From Sphingobacteriales bacterium (GTDB lineage Bacteria > Bacteroidota > Bacteroidia > Sphingobacteriales > Sphingobacteriaceae), in contig JAGVEE010000212.1 of the NCBI GenBank assembly GCA_020058405.1, forward strand, positions 1-6,397: a stretch of DNA of 6,397 bases, read 5' to 3'. The notes below the pieces were generated by a model that saw only the letters and a program-made list of their open reading frames with translations, was not told the DNA's origin and searched no databases. Below, piece after piece: positions 1-6,397 of this stretch; positions within the stretch are counted from its first letter, which is position 1; every line of letters starts with the position of its first letter. Both the position numbers and the translations under genes were made by a program.

Positions 1-1
1 A

Positions 2-907
2 ATTTATACAGACCATGAAAATATTAGATTATTGGGGATTATCCCCCCAAATTCTAATACAGCCTATTTTGGTTTTTGGGAAACTCAGAACGATGCTTCT
101 TTGAATAAACAAGCTTTTGATTTATTGAAAGAAGATGCCAAATCTAAAAACTACAAACAACTCATTGGTCCTATAAATTTTAATACGTATTTGCCTTACA
201 GAGTTAGAATTGGTAAATATCCATCATGGCTTCAGTTTGATAAAGAACCAGTAAATCCAAATTATTATTTGAATTTATTAATGAACAATGATTTTAAAAT
301 TGAAACAGAGTACGAAAGTAGAATGATTACTAAAGAAACAATTAAAGATGTTTATTTTAATAAAGAGTCCTTATTAGCCGATTTAAAAACCATACCTTTT
401 GATTTTATTCCAATTACTGCAAATTTTTGGGAAGAAAATAAATTTGAGTTATATACCTTAATTCACGAGACATTCGGCGATAATCCCTTTTATAGAAAAA
501 TAACTTTCGAACAATTTAATTCAATATTCACTTGTAATTTTGTGAACAGATTATGCCCACATTCATCTGTAACTTTTAGAGATCAGAAGTCGGGGAGGCT
601 TGCAGCTATTAGTCTTTGTCACCCAAATTATATGGAATTAAATGATGTGCCAGAAACCATCACCTTTAAAGACCATTACCATTTATTGAAAAAGAAAACT
701 TTACTTGCTAAATCGGTAGGCGTGCATCCGGATTTTAGAAAAAATGGATTGATGAATTTTTTAGGTGCCTATGGAATGATTTCTTTTCAAGAATATTATG
801 AAGAAGTGCTCTTTTGCCTAATGAGAGAAGGAAATGTTTCTTTGAGATTTAGCAATTATTTTCCACATGATAAATCTATGTACGCTCTTTTCTCTTATCA
901 ATGTTGA
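2..907 (+). CDS. GNAT-fold N-acyltransferase, 5' end outside window
   Basis: Partial gene of 301 visible residues. The frame is open to the left edge, and the residues before the TTG at 32 (IYTDHENIRLL) continue the fold, so that TTG is internal and the true start lies outside. The first part resembles the N-terminal half of the roughly 370-residue YghO-like GNAT proteins: a GFWETQND stretch (FGFFE.ND in relatives), then IGPINFN, then a YY..L...DF segment. About 70-100 residues are probably missing. The C-terminal part carries the acyl-CoA-binding motif A, VGVHPDFRKNGL, at visible residues 239-250 (716-751). The loop RKNGLM lacks the final Gly/Ala of the usual R-x-x-G-x-G/A. Members of this fold transfer acyl groups from acyl-CoA or acyl-ACP to amines; the substrate here is unknown. 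It converges on the kinase gene with a 10-nt tail overlap, which leaves no room for a terminator between them. Family call good, role open. Confidence 0.8.
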   Translation: MYTDHENIRLLGIIPPNSNTAYFGFWETQNDASLNKQAFDLLKEDAKSKNYKQLIGPINFNTYLPYRVRIGKYPSWLQFDKEPVNPNYYLNLLMNNDFKIETEYESRMITKETIKDVYFNKESLLADLKTIPFDFIPITANFWEENKFELYTLIHETFGDNPFYRKITFEQFNSIFTCNFVNRLCPHSSVTFRDQKSGRLAAISLCHPNYMELNDVPETITFKDHYHLLKKKTLLAKSVGVHPDFRKNGLMNFLGAYGMISFQEYYEEVLFCLMREGNVSLRFSNYFPHDKSMYALFSYQC

Positions 908-2058
908 GTTACATAATTCAATAGGCGTTCGTAATTTTTTAATACATGTGGTATAAAAGGATATGGACTTACAGAATGTGCCATCATATACATCCCAATT
1001 CTGTGTAATCCGAAATCATATACACTACATAACAAACATGCATTAAATATTGAATCCTCTTCATAAAGTTCAATACTTGAAGCAATTTCTGCTTGGAAAT
1101 ATCTTATAAAATACAAAAGTTCATCGTCGCTTAAACTACTCGCTGTAAACGATAAAAACTCTACTAAATCGTACATCGGGAAATGTATTGTAGCCAGTTC
1201 CCAATCGTATACACAAATAGATGGATCTGCGTTTTCTTTTATTTTGAAATAGGCATTTCGTGGGTTAAAATCATTATGTACTACACTTTTTGGAACTTCT
1301 TCTAACTCTGTCCATAGTACTTGCATTTGCTTAATTCCAATAGTTAATTTTTGAGTAAAAGTATCAGAGTATAGTTCCGGAAATTTTTCTGTTGCATTAT
1401 TTAGTAATACCTGCCAAGTAGCTTGTAATTTTTGTATCTGTTCTTCTGTTCTGTAATCGTTATAGTTAGAAGTATACCAAGTTGTATTGCCAGTATTTAT
1501 TTTATGCCAAGCCAACATAGCATCCACACCAATTTGTATTTTAGAAACATCCCAAGCATCAGTATCCATTACAGAGTTTAACAAAACTGCATCTTCAAAA
1601 TATTCCATCAATAAAATATATACATTTTCCTGTTCATTTATATAACTACCATATATTTGTGGAAACATGTTCGAAGAAGCATTTTCATATATAAATATTT
1701 CTTTATCGTGTGTATCATAAAATCCAGTAATATTTTTCACCTTTTCGTATTCTACATGTACCTCTTTGCTACATATAGATGATAAACCATTCAACATATC
1801 AGAAATTGCAGTCCCATGTGGTTTAACTTTCATTACCATTTTTTTGGTAACAGTATTACCATTTATACTATAGCTTACACGAATTCCAAAGTGCCCAATA
1901 AATGCATCCGAACTTTCGGAAGTCAATGTTACCAATATACTAGCCGAATTATCAATTTCAAATTGTTCTATACCGTGCACAATAATATCAGATGATTTAT
2001 TGTGCTTAATCATCATTTCGTGAACAAAATCAGTGCTGAAATATTTCTCTTTACTCAT
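898..2058 (-). CDS. Choline-kinase/APH-like small-molecule phosphotransferase
   Basis: A 386-residue cytoplasmic kinase of the protein-kinase-like APH / choline kinase / ecdysteroid kinase superfamily, which phosphorylates a hydroxyl of a small molecule with ATP. The N lobe has a Lys-rich strand (KKMVMKVK, residues 72-79) and acidic helix residues (E99-E105). The hinge is VYILLMEYFED (146-156). The catalytic loop is HNDFNPRN (261-268), with D263 as base and N268 as metal ligand. VYDWE (283-287) supplies the second metal-binding Asp, D285. All core catalytic residues are present, so it should be active. The start is ATG at 2058, one base after the DUF3419 stop, so it is the last gene of that transcript. 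It is not assigned as a resistance gene: nothing in the sequence points to aminoglycosides. Its neighbours suggest an alcohol or amino-alcohol intermediate of lipid-headgroup type (inference). Homoserine kinase ThrB belongs to the same superfamily in some bacteria. Confidence 0.86.
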   Translation of the reverse strand: MSKEKYFSTDFVHEMMIKHNKSSDIIVHGIEQFEIDNSASILVTLTSESSDAFIGHFGIRVSYSINGNTVTKKMVMKVKPHGTAISDMLNGLSSICSKEVHVEYEKVKNITGFYDTHDKEIFIYENASSNMFPQIYGSYINEQENVYILLMEYFEDAVLLNSVMDTDAWDVSKIQIGVDAMLAWHKINTGNTTWYTSNYNDYRTEEQIQKLQATWQVLLNNATEKFPELYSDTFTQKLTIGIKQMQVLWTELEEVPKSVVHNDFNPRNAYFKIKENADPSICVYDWELATIHFPMYDLVEFLSFTASSLSDDELLYFIRYFQAEIASSIELYEEDSIFNACLLCSVYDFGLHRIGMYMMAHSVSPYPFIPHVLKNYERLLNYVTQH

Positions 2059-2059
2059 T

Positions 2060-3142
2060 TTATAAATTTAATACTCGTACATTTTTAAAATAAAAACATG
2101 ATTCGTTATATGTAATCAATTCAGATTTTGTATTATTTATATAATAGATGGAAGGTTTACTTATACCTTGCTCGTGTAATAAATTCCAAAATAATATTGT
2201 ATTTATTTGTGTATGATGTTTTATACTCGCAATTGCTTGCTCAAAATCACCAGTACTAGTGTATTCAAATATGTTCGAAAGACTTGTTTTAGTTATATTT
2301 TCAGCTTCATTTTGTTCAATATATTCTATAACATCTGAAGTATGTATCTCAATTAAATCGCAATTATTTTTAATAATGTGAAAGTTTTCTAAACGATAAC
2401 AAGGCGGCACAATGCTTTCATCAATATCAGCTAATCCAAAAAAGAAAAAATTTAAATAGAAGTTATTTTTCAATAATGCCTTTTTCGTGTAGTTTGCAAA
2501 TCTATTATAAAATGCAATTCCTCCATTTTCATCAGCATATTTAAATAATCGAGGATCTCTTCCTTTACTTAAATGTTCATCATCAAAATGTTTTTTAAAT
2601 TTCTCTTCAAAAGATGTATTATTAATGAGTTCATTAAATATCAAGGATTGTTCTTCTAAATTATTTGCTTTAAATAATTTACGTATTTGCAATTGTTCTG
2701 CTTTTGTTAAACTTGGATAAAAACTAGTGATGTATTTTTCGAGTTGACCGCTGCTTAATAAACCATCTGGATGTTGACTGAAAAATTCTTTCCATGCTAA
2801 GTAATCTTCCTTCACAAATAAATCTTTAACATTTTCGAAAGTTTCTAGGCAAGTCTTGTTTTTTCTAATGCCCAATAAGGTAGCAAGCGTATCGTAATCA
2901 GCATATTTATACAGTTGAATTTTAAAATCTAATAATTTGTTTTGATACGGATTTAAATCTACAGCAGTAATCCGTTTTGGTAGTTTCAATACCGCATTTA
3001 AAACATTACAACCAGCCGAAGTTATTACTAATAGCTCATCGTCGCGTTGTATATCTAAACCCGTATAAAAAGACTGATAATCTTCCCATACGATAGAATA
3101 CCTAATTCTATTTAGTTCTATTTGATGGAATTCCGACTTCAT
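2060..3142 (-). CDS. DUF3419 / BtaA-like SAM 3-amino-3-carboxypropyl transferase
   Basis: A 360-residue protein recognised as DUF3419 (the BtaA family). BtaA transfers the 3-amino-3-carboxypropyl group of S-adenosylmethionine to the free hydroxyl of diacylglycerol, giving diacylglyceryl-homoserine. Visible family marks are VWED (18-21), the SAM-binding turn TSAGCN (41-46), AVDLNPYQ (60-67), the RDPRLFKY block (195-202), PPCYRLENF (246-254), LSNIFEYTS (288-296) and FWNLL (318-322). The LSNIFEY block differs from my recollection of the corresponding part of Rhodobacter BtaA, so this may be a separate clade with another acceptor. Length is a little below the roughly 400 residues of BtaA. There is no signal peptide; the FYLNFFFFG stretch (228-236) is hydrophobic and might touch membrane lipid. 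Its ATG lies inside the end of the ligase gene (ATGA overlap), implying translational coupling, and its stop is 1 nt from the kinase start. No btaB-type methyltransferase is present in the window. Family certain, exact substrate not. Confidence 0.88.
   Translation of the reverse strand: MKSEFHQIELNRIRYSIVWEDYQSFYTGLDIQRDDELLVITSAGCNVLNAVLKLPKRITAVDLNPYQNKLLDFKIQLYKYADYDTLATLLGIRKNKTCLETFENVKDLFVKEDYLAWKEFFSQHPDGLLSSGQLEKYITSFYPSLTKAEQLQIRKLFKANNLEEQSLIFNELINNTSFEEKFKKHFDDEHLSKGRDPRLFKYADENGGIAFYNRFANYTKKALLKNNFYLNFFFFGLADIDESIVPPCYRLENFHIIKNNCDLIEIHTSDVIEYIEQNEAENITKTSLSNIFEYTSTGDFEQAIASIKHHTQINTILFWNLLHEQGISKPSIYYINNTKSELITYNESCFYFKNVRVLNL
3139..3142 (-). promoter_or_regulatory. ATGA stop-start overlap coupling ligase and DUF3419
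   Basis: The ligase TGA (3141-3139) and the DUF3419 ATG (3142-3140) share bases, reading ATGA on the coding strand. The upstream sequence is A/T-rich with no Shine-Dalgarno motif, so re-initiation by the terminating ribosome is the likely way the second gene is translated. This fixes the DUF3419 start. Confidence 0.75.
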
Positions 3143-4515
3143 TTAATTTTATGATACAAAATTTTAGACATGTGTCTGGGGTCTTTGTGTATTTTTGTAT
3201 GTTTAATAATGATGGGGAGTTTACTATTAAAGGTAATAAAAAAAATCTTTTCTATCTCTTTTATTTCAATTTTATGTTCAGAATATAGATGGATTGTTCC
3301 ATCTATTATTTTTATTGCAACAGATTTTTTTAAATTATACGAAACACAATGTTCTAATTGTAAGTGCTGTAACCCCTTAATTTGTTCTGTATTTCCAGCT
3401 CTTGCAGTTAAATATAATTCATTGTTTAATAAATATCCATAGTCACCGGTATGTAAAAAATCATTATTAGCTCGTATTGCAACGTGTTTGCCTTTAACTG
3501 TAATCTCTCCAATTTCAATATCATTACCGTGTATGTTCGTGCTAAATAGTTTGTCGATTTTTATTTCTATTGATGGATGCACAGTACCCACATTGTATCC
3601 GAAATACACAGGGCATAATTCCTCTTCAATTGTTTTTATACTAATAGGTTCAGCTTCTGTTGATCCGTAAATTATTTTAATAGTTGCGTTCGGGAAACAC
3701 TTTCTTATTTTTTCTATCAATAAATTAGAAATAGGAGAGCCCCCAATTCCAATGCCTTTAATTTTTTTTATGTTTTGTTTTTTTAATAATAATGCTTCAC
3801 ATATTTTGTTAAAGTAATATTCATTACCTGTTATGGTTTCTATATTTTCTTTTACTAATTGATTAATTATTTTATCAGAATCCAAATAGTGCAAATCAAA
3901 ATTCTTTATAGCTGGGATAACTGTTTTTTTACCGATTGATAAATTATAAAGCAAAATATTGGCGAACAAAGGAAAATCTGTTTTATTCTCCCAATTTTTA
4001 AATGTTTGTTGAATTGCATTTACTTGTTCAGTAAGTAATGCATGTGTTCGCTCTATGCTTTTATTTACACCCGTACTTCCAGAGCTGAAACTGATAAGTG
4101 CTACATGATTATTTTCAATTTCTTGAATGTTAATTTTAAATATAGATGTTGATTTTGTACTTAAGGTTTGAATACCCTTCCAACTTAAATACAGACGTAG
4201 TAGAATATTTTTTGCAAAGGCATGTTTAATGTTGTATTGTTTGAAATAGGTAATATAATTTTTCAAACCGACATTTTTCGCATATATTAATACAGGGTTG
4301 CCATTACCAATACAAGCAAGTATTATGCATAAAGTATCAAAATTAAAAGGTTGAGCTATTAATATCGTATTACCAGATTCCGGTAATGATGCTTGAATTT
4401 CAGAAATTTTATGTAAAAGATGTTGGCCAGTAGATTTACTCCCATCAGGCCATGTAATAATTTCTTTGTTGGCATCAAGCTGTAATTGCTGATATATTGC
4501 GCTAAAGAAATTCAT
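3139..4515 (-). CDS. Adenylate-forming (AMP-binding) ligase, OleC-like
   Basis: A 458-residue member of the acyl-CoA synthetase / NRPS adenylation superfamily, which activates a carboxylate as acyl-AMP and then passes it to CoA, another nucleophile or an internal hydroxyl. Motifs in order are the P-loop SFSSGSTGVNK (142-152, K152), GGSP (258-261), YGSTEAEPIS (283-292), HTGDYGYL (355-362), R372 followed by QIKG (378-381), and DPRHMSKI (445-452) with the C-terminal catalytic Lys K451. The YGSTEA.PIS and DPRH..KI pattern recalls the OleC (beta-lactone synthetase) and fatty-acid ligase branch rather than NRPS modules. The protein is short for the superfamily (500-600 is usual), and the P-loop has NKS where PKG is typical. 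It is probably functional, since the main catalytic residues remain. It is the first gene of the tight three-gene unit and starts 78 nt after fabI, directly behind the heptamer hairpin. The substrate acid is unknown; a beta-hydroxy or long-chain fatty acid is plausible by family only. Confidence 0.85.
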   Translation of the reverse strand: MNFFSAIYQQLQLDANKEIITWPDGSKSTGQHLLHKISEIQASLPESGNTILIAQPFNFDTLCIILACIGNGNPVLIYAKNVGLKNYITYFKQYNIKHAFAKNILLRLYLSWKGIQTLSTKSTSIFKINIQEIENNHVALISFSSGSTGVNKSIERTHALLTEQVNAIQQTFKNWENKTDFPLFANILLYNLSIGKKTVIPAIKNFDLHYLDSDKIINQLVKENIETITGNEYYFNKICEALLLKKQNIKKIKGIGIGGSPISNLLIEKIRKCFPNATIKIIYGSTEAEPISIKTIEEELCPVYFGYNVGTVHPSIEIKIDKLFSTNIHGNDIEIGEITVKGKHVAIRANNDFLHTGDYGYLLNNELYLTARAGNTEQIKGLQHLQLEHCVSYNLKKSVAIKIIDGTIHLYSEHKIEIKEIEKIFFITFNSKLPIIIKHTKIHKDPRHMSKILYHKIK

Positions 4516-4521
4516 ATTTAC

Positions 4522-4588
4522 TAGTCGCTAGTCATTAGTCATTAGTCGTTATACTGTCTAATGACCAACGACTAATGACTAACGTCTA
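4522..4588. repeat. Palindromic heptamer array (TAGTCAT/TAGTCGT units)
   Basis: Four tandem heptamers on the left (TAGTCGC, TAGTCAT, TAGTCAT, TAGTCGT; 4522-4549) face four complementary-type heptamers on the right (ATGACCA, ACGACTA, ATGACTA, ACGTCTA; 4561-4588). The arms 4535-4550 and 4567-4582 are perfect 16-nt inverted repeats around a 16-nt loop (4551-4566), and the stem continues imperfectly to 4529/4588. It fills the fabI-ligase spacer and ends six bases before the ligase ATG. There is no T-run at the transcribed-strand 3' side, so it is not a canonical intrinsic terminator. It could be a REP-like or STRR-like dispersed repeat, an mRNA-stabilising hairpin behind fabI, or a brake on ligase translation. 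The structure is seen directly; any function is inferred. Confidence 0.85.
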
Positions 4589-4593
4589 ATTCA

Positions 4594-5409
4594 TTATTTT
4601 GTGGTTAACGATTCAATCACATCAGGACTTACACCTGTAAATGAGAATCCACCATCGTGGAAAAGGTTTTGCATCGTAACCATTTTAGTGAAATCACTAA
4701 ACATTGTTATACAATAGTCAGCACACTGGTCTGCTGTAGCATTACCTAATGGCGACATTTTATCGGCATAATTATAGAATCCGTCAAAGCCTTTAACTCC
4801 AGAACCTGCAGTTGTATAGGTTGGCGATTGTGAAATAGAATTTACACGAACATGGCGATGTTTTCCATAGTGATAACCAAAGCTTCTTGTTATAGATTCA
4901 AGCAATGCTTTAGCATCACCCATATCATTATAATCTGGGAATACTCTCTGTGCAGCAATATATGATAAAGCAACCACAGAACCCCATTCATTTATAGCAT
5001 CTTGTTTATAGGCTGTTTGTAACACACGGTGTAAAGACATTGCCGAAATATCAAATCCTTTGTGCATAAACTCATGGTTAGCTTCTGTATAATGTATGCC
5101 TTTGCGCACATTAATACTCATCCCAACTGAGTGTAATACAAAATCAATTTTACCTCCAAGAATTTCTACCGATTTTGTAAATAAATTTGCCAAGTCTTCC
5201 ATGTTGGTAACATCAGCAGGAATAATTTCAGCTTTACATTCTTCAGCAAGAGCGTTCATTTCGCCCATACGCAATGCAATTGGAGCATTTGTTAATGTAA
5301 TTTTTGCGCCTTCTTGAACTGCTCTTTGAGCTACTTTCCAAGCAATCGAACTTTCGTTTAAAGCCCCAAAGATAATTCCTCTTTTTCCGGCTAATAAGTT
5401 ATGCGACAT
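4594..5409 (-). CDS. fabI: Enoyl-[acyl-carrier-protein] reductase (NADH) FabI
   Basis: A complete 271-residue FabI, the cytoplasmic short-chain dehydrogenase/reductase that reduces trans-2-enoyl-ACP in the last step of each fatty acid elongation cycle. The N-terminal cofactor-binding loop is GIIFGALNESSIAW (11-24), the divergent FabI form of the Gly-rich motif. The adenine-binding Asp of ADV lies at 66, LHSVG is at 92-96, and the catalytic set is Y150, Y160 and K167 (Y-x6-K, inside SYIAAQRVFPDYNDMGDAK). The RVNSISQSP...TTAGSG block (188-204) is the substrate loop region. Length is within the usual 255-280. The ATG at 5409 gives the expected MSHNLLAGKRG start and is preceded by an A-rich leader without Shine-Dalgarno. 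It lies 37 nt after recN and 78 nt before the ligase. It is a housekeeping gene and the classical target of triclosan-type inhibitors; I see nothing unusual in the active site. Confidence 0.97.
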   Translation of the reverse strand: MSHNLLAGKRGIIFGALNESSIAWKVAQRAVQEGAKITLTNAPIALRMGEMNALAEECKAEIIPADVTNMEDLANLFTKSVEILGGKIDFVLHSVGMSINVRKGIHYTEANHEFMHKGFDISAMSLHRVLQTAYKQDAINEWGSVVALSYIAAQRVFPDYNDMGDAKALLESITRSFGYHYGKHRHVRVNSISQSPTYTTAGSGVKGFDGFYNYADKMSPLGNATADQCADYCITMFSDFTKMVTMQNLFHDGGFSFTGVSPDVIESLTTK

Positions 5410-5446
5410 ATTTTGTTAATTGATTGATATGGTAAATATAATTGTA

Positions 5447-6397
5447 TTAGTTTAATTTAAGTAATTCTTTGGCATTTTCTAATGCCCCTGCACTAGGGTT
5501 ATCCCCACTCAACATTTTAGCTATTTCTACAATTCTCTCGTTAGGGTCTAATTCTTTTATTTTTGTAGCCGTTTCAGCTGCACTATGGTCTTTATATACA
5601 TAATAATGATGTGCACCTAATCCTGCAATTTGTGGCAAATGGGTAATACTAATCACTTGTATATTCTCAGACAAACTGCGCATAATCGCACCCATTTTTA
5701 AAGCAACTTCTCCAGAAACCCCCGTATCAATTTCATCAAAAATAATAGTTGGCAATTTTTCTTTTTTCGCTAATAAAGATTTTATACACAACATTACTCT
5801 TGAAAGCTCTCCTCCAGATGCTACTTTACTAATGCTTTCTGCTTTTTGACCTTTATTTGCACTAAATAATATTTTAAGCTCATCTATACCATCCTTTGTT
5901 AGAATACTTTCATTTGTTGAATGTTCAATCTCTAAATTCGCATTCGGTATTCCAAGTTCCTTTAAATTTGTACTGATGTCTTTAATCACAACTCCAAAAC
6001 TCTTCACCCTGTTAACAGAAATCGTCTTAGCCATTACGCGTAATTCATTTTCAAGACCTTCGCTTTCTACTTTTAATTTTTGTATTTCTTCATCTTGATG
6101 ATCGAATGATTGTAATTTATGGTCGAATTCATCTTGTATTTTTATCAATTCTGAAACACTGTCTACCCGATGTTTATGTTGAAGTCTAAAAATTAGGTCT
6201 AAGCGCTCTTGAATAATTTGCAAACGCTCTGGGTTAATGTGCGTATTACTAGCTACGTCTTCTATTTCAGAAGTAATGTCTTTAACTTCAATCAGTAAAC
6301 TTTTAATTCGCTCCGAAATTTTTTCAATACTCGGATTTATCTTTTCGAGTGATTGTAAATGTTGTGTAATTATTTTTAATTGATCAATTAATGAATG
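5447..6397 (-). CDS. recN: DNA repair protein RecN, C-terminal part
   Basis: Partial gene of 316 visible residues, out of the roughly 550 usual for RecN, an SMC-like ATPase that acts in recombinational repair of double-strand breaks. The frame is open to the right edge. The codon at 6223 is TTG inside the motif PERLQIIQERLDLIFRLQ and is not a start. The visible part opens with the end of the first coiled-coil arm. ERLDLIFRLQHKH and the following Lys/Glu-rich helices (about residues 64-130) form the rest of the hairpin, and the C-terminal ATPase half follows. This carries the ABC signature SGGELSR (visible 194-200, 5798-5818), Walker B TIIFDEIDTG (217-226) and the switch-His region ITHLPQIA (251-258). 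The Walker A half lies outside. The reading frame is intact and ends in ELLKLN. The short 37-nt gap to fabI makes co-transcription possible. Induction cannot be judged without the promoter. Confidence 0.97.
   Translation of the reverse strand, partial: HSLIDQLKIITQHLQSLEKINPSIEKISERIKSLLIEVKDITSEIEDVASNTHINPERLQIIQERLDLIFRLQHKHRVDSVSELIKIQDEFDHKLQSFDHQDEEIQKLKVESEGLENELRVMAKTISVNRVKSFGVVIKDISTNLKELGIPNANLEIEHSTNESILTKDGIDELKILFSANKGQKAESISKVASGGELSRVMLCIKSLLAKKEKLPTIIFDEIDTGVSGEVALKMGAIMRSLSENIQVISITHLPQIAGLGAHHYYVYKDHSAAETATKIKELDPNERIVEIAKMLSGDNPSAGALENAKELLKLN

Noticed and set aside
32..34. TTG as the start codon of the GNAT gene
   Set aside because: The frame is open to the window edge and the upstream residues continue the protein; the family has a longer N terminus, so the gene is simply cut by the window.
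898..2058. Aminoglycoside resistance gene
   Set aside because: The fold is shared by many small-molecule kinases, and the operon context with DUF3419 and a ligase points to metabolism rather than resistance.
3170..3670. Two plus-strand open frames (3170-3442 and 3488-3670)
   Set aside because: They lie antisense inside the ligase gene, encode low-complexity Cys/Ile/Phe-rich sequence without recognisable motifs, and the ligase frame is clearly the real one.
4522..4588. CRISPR array or intrinsic terminator
   Set aside because: Units are 7 nt, contiguous and palindromic with no spacers, so not CRISPR; the stem lacks a following T-run on the transcribed strand, so not a canonical terminator.
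5096..5317. Plus-strand open frame of 73 residues
   Set aside because: It is antisense to fabI, whose motifs in this stretch are unmistakable; no independent coding evidence.
5410..5446. Promoter or terminator between recN and fabI
   Set aside because: A TATATTTA on the minus strand (5440-5433) is near the TAnnTTTG -7 box, but there is no TTTG at the right distance upstream, and I see no stable hairpin.
6221..6223. TTG as the start codon of the recN gene
   Set aside because: It lies inside the conserved PERLQIIQERLDLI region and 58 further residues of RecN-like coiled coil are encoded upstream to the right edge.

Overview
The window looks like chromosomal DNA from a member of the Bacteroidota. 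It is AT-rich, the starts lack Shine-Dalgarno sequences, and RecN and FabI have the sequence character of that phylum (FabI has SQSP...TTAGSG after its RVN motif). I cannot narrow it further than a flavobacterium- or chitinophaga-like organism. There are six protein genes, two of them cut by the window edges. I see no RNA gene, insertion sequence or CRISPR array.

Five of the six genes lie head to tail on the minus strand, in transcription order from the right edge. They are the C-terminal half of recN (6397-5447), fabI (5409-4594), an adenylate-forming ligase related to the OleC group (4515-3139), a DUF3419/BtaA-like 3-amino-3-carboxypropyl transferase (3142-2060), and a choline-kinase/APH-like phosphotransferase (2058-898). 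The last three are packed tightly: a 4-nt ATGA overlap, then a 1-nt gap. They almost certainly form one translational unit. A GNAT-fold acyltransferase, missing its N terminus, runs towards them on the plus strand (2-907) and overlaps the kinase tail to tail by 10 nt.

recN and fabI are housekeeping genes (DNA repair; fatty acid elongation). The ligase, DUF3419 protein, kinase and possibly the GNAT protein look like a small biosynthetic cassette. DUF3419 proteins include BtaA, which moves the 3-amino-3-carboxypropyl group of SAM onto diacylglycerol to make a homoserine ether lipid. With an acid-activating ligase, a small-molecule kinase and an N-acyltransferase beside it, the simplest reading is synthesis or tailoring of an unusual amino lipid or related SAM-derived metabolite. 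No BtaB-type N-methyltransferase is visible, so ordinary betaine-lipid (DGTS) synthesis is not shown. The product is unknown.

The only sizeable intergenic space (78 nt, between fabI and the ligase) is filled by a palindromic array of heptamers (TAGTCAT/TAGTCGT and complements). It can fold into a 16-bp perfect stem and sits just ahead of the cassette. There is no gene-free stretch over 300 bases.
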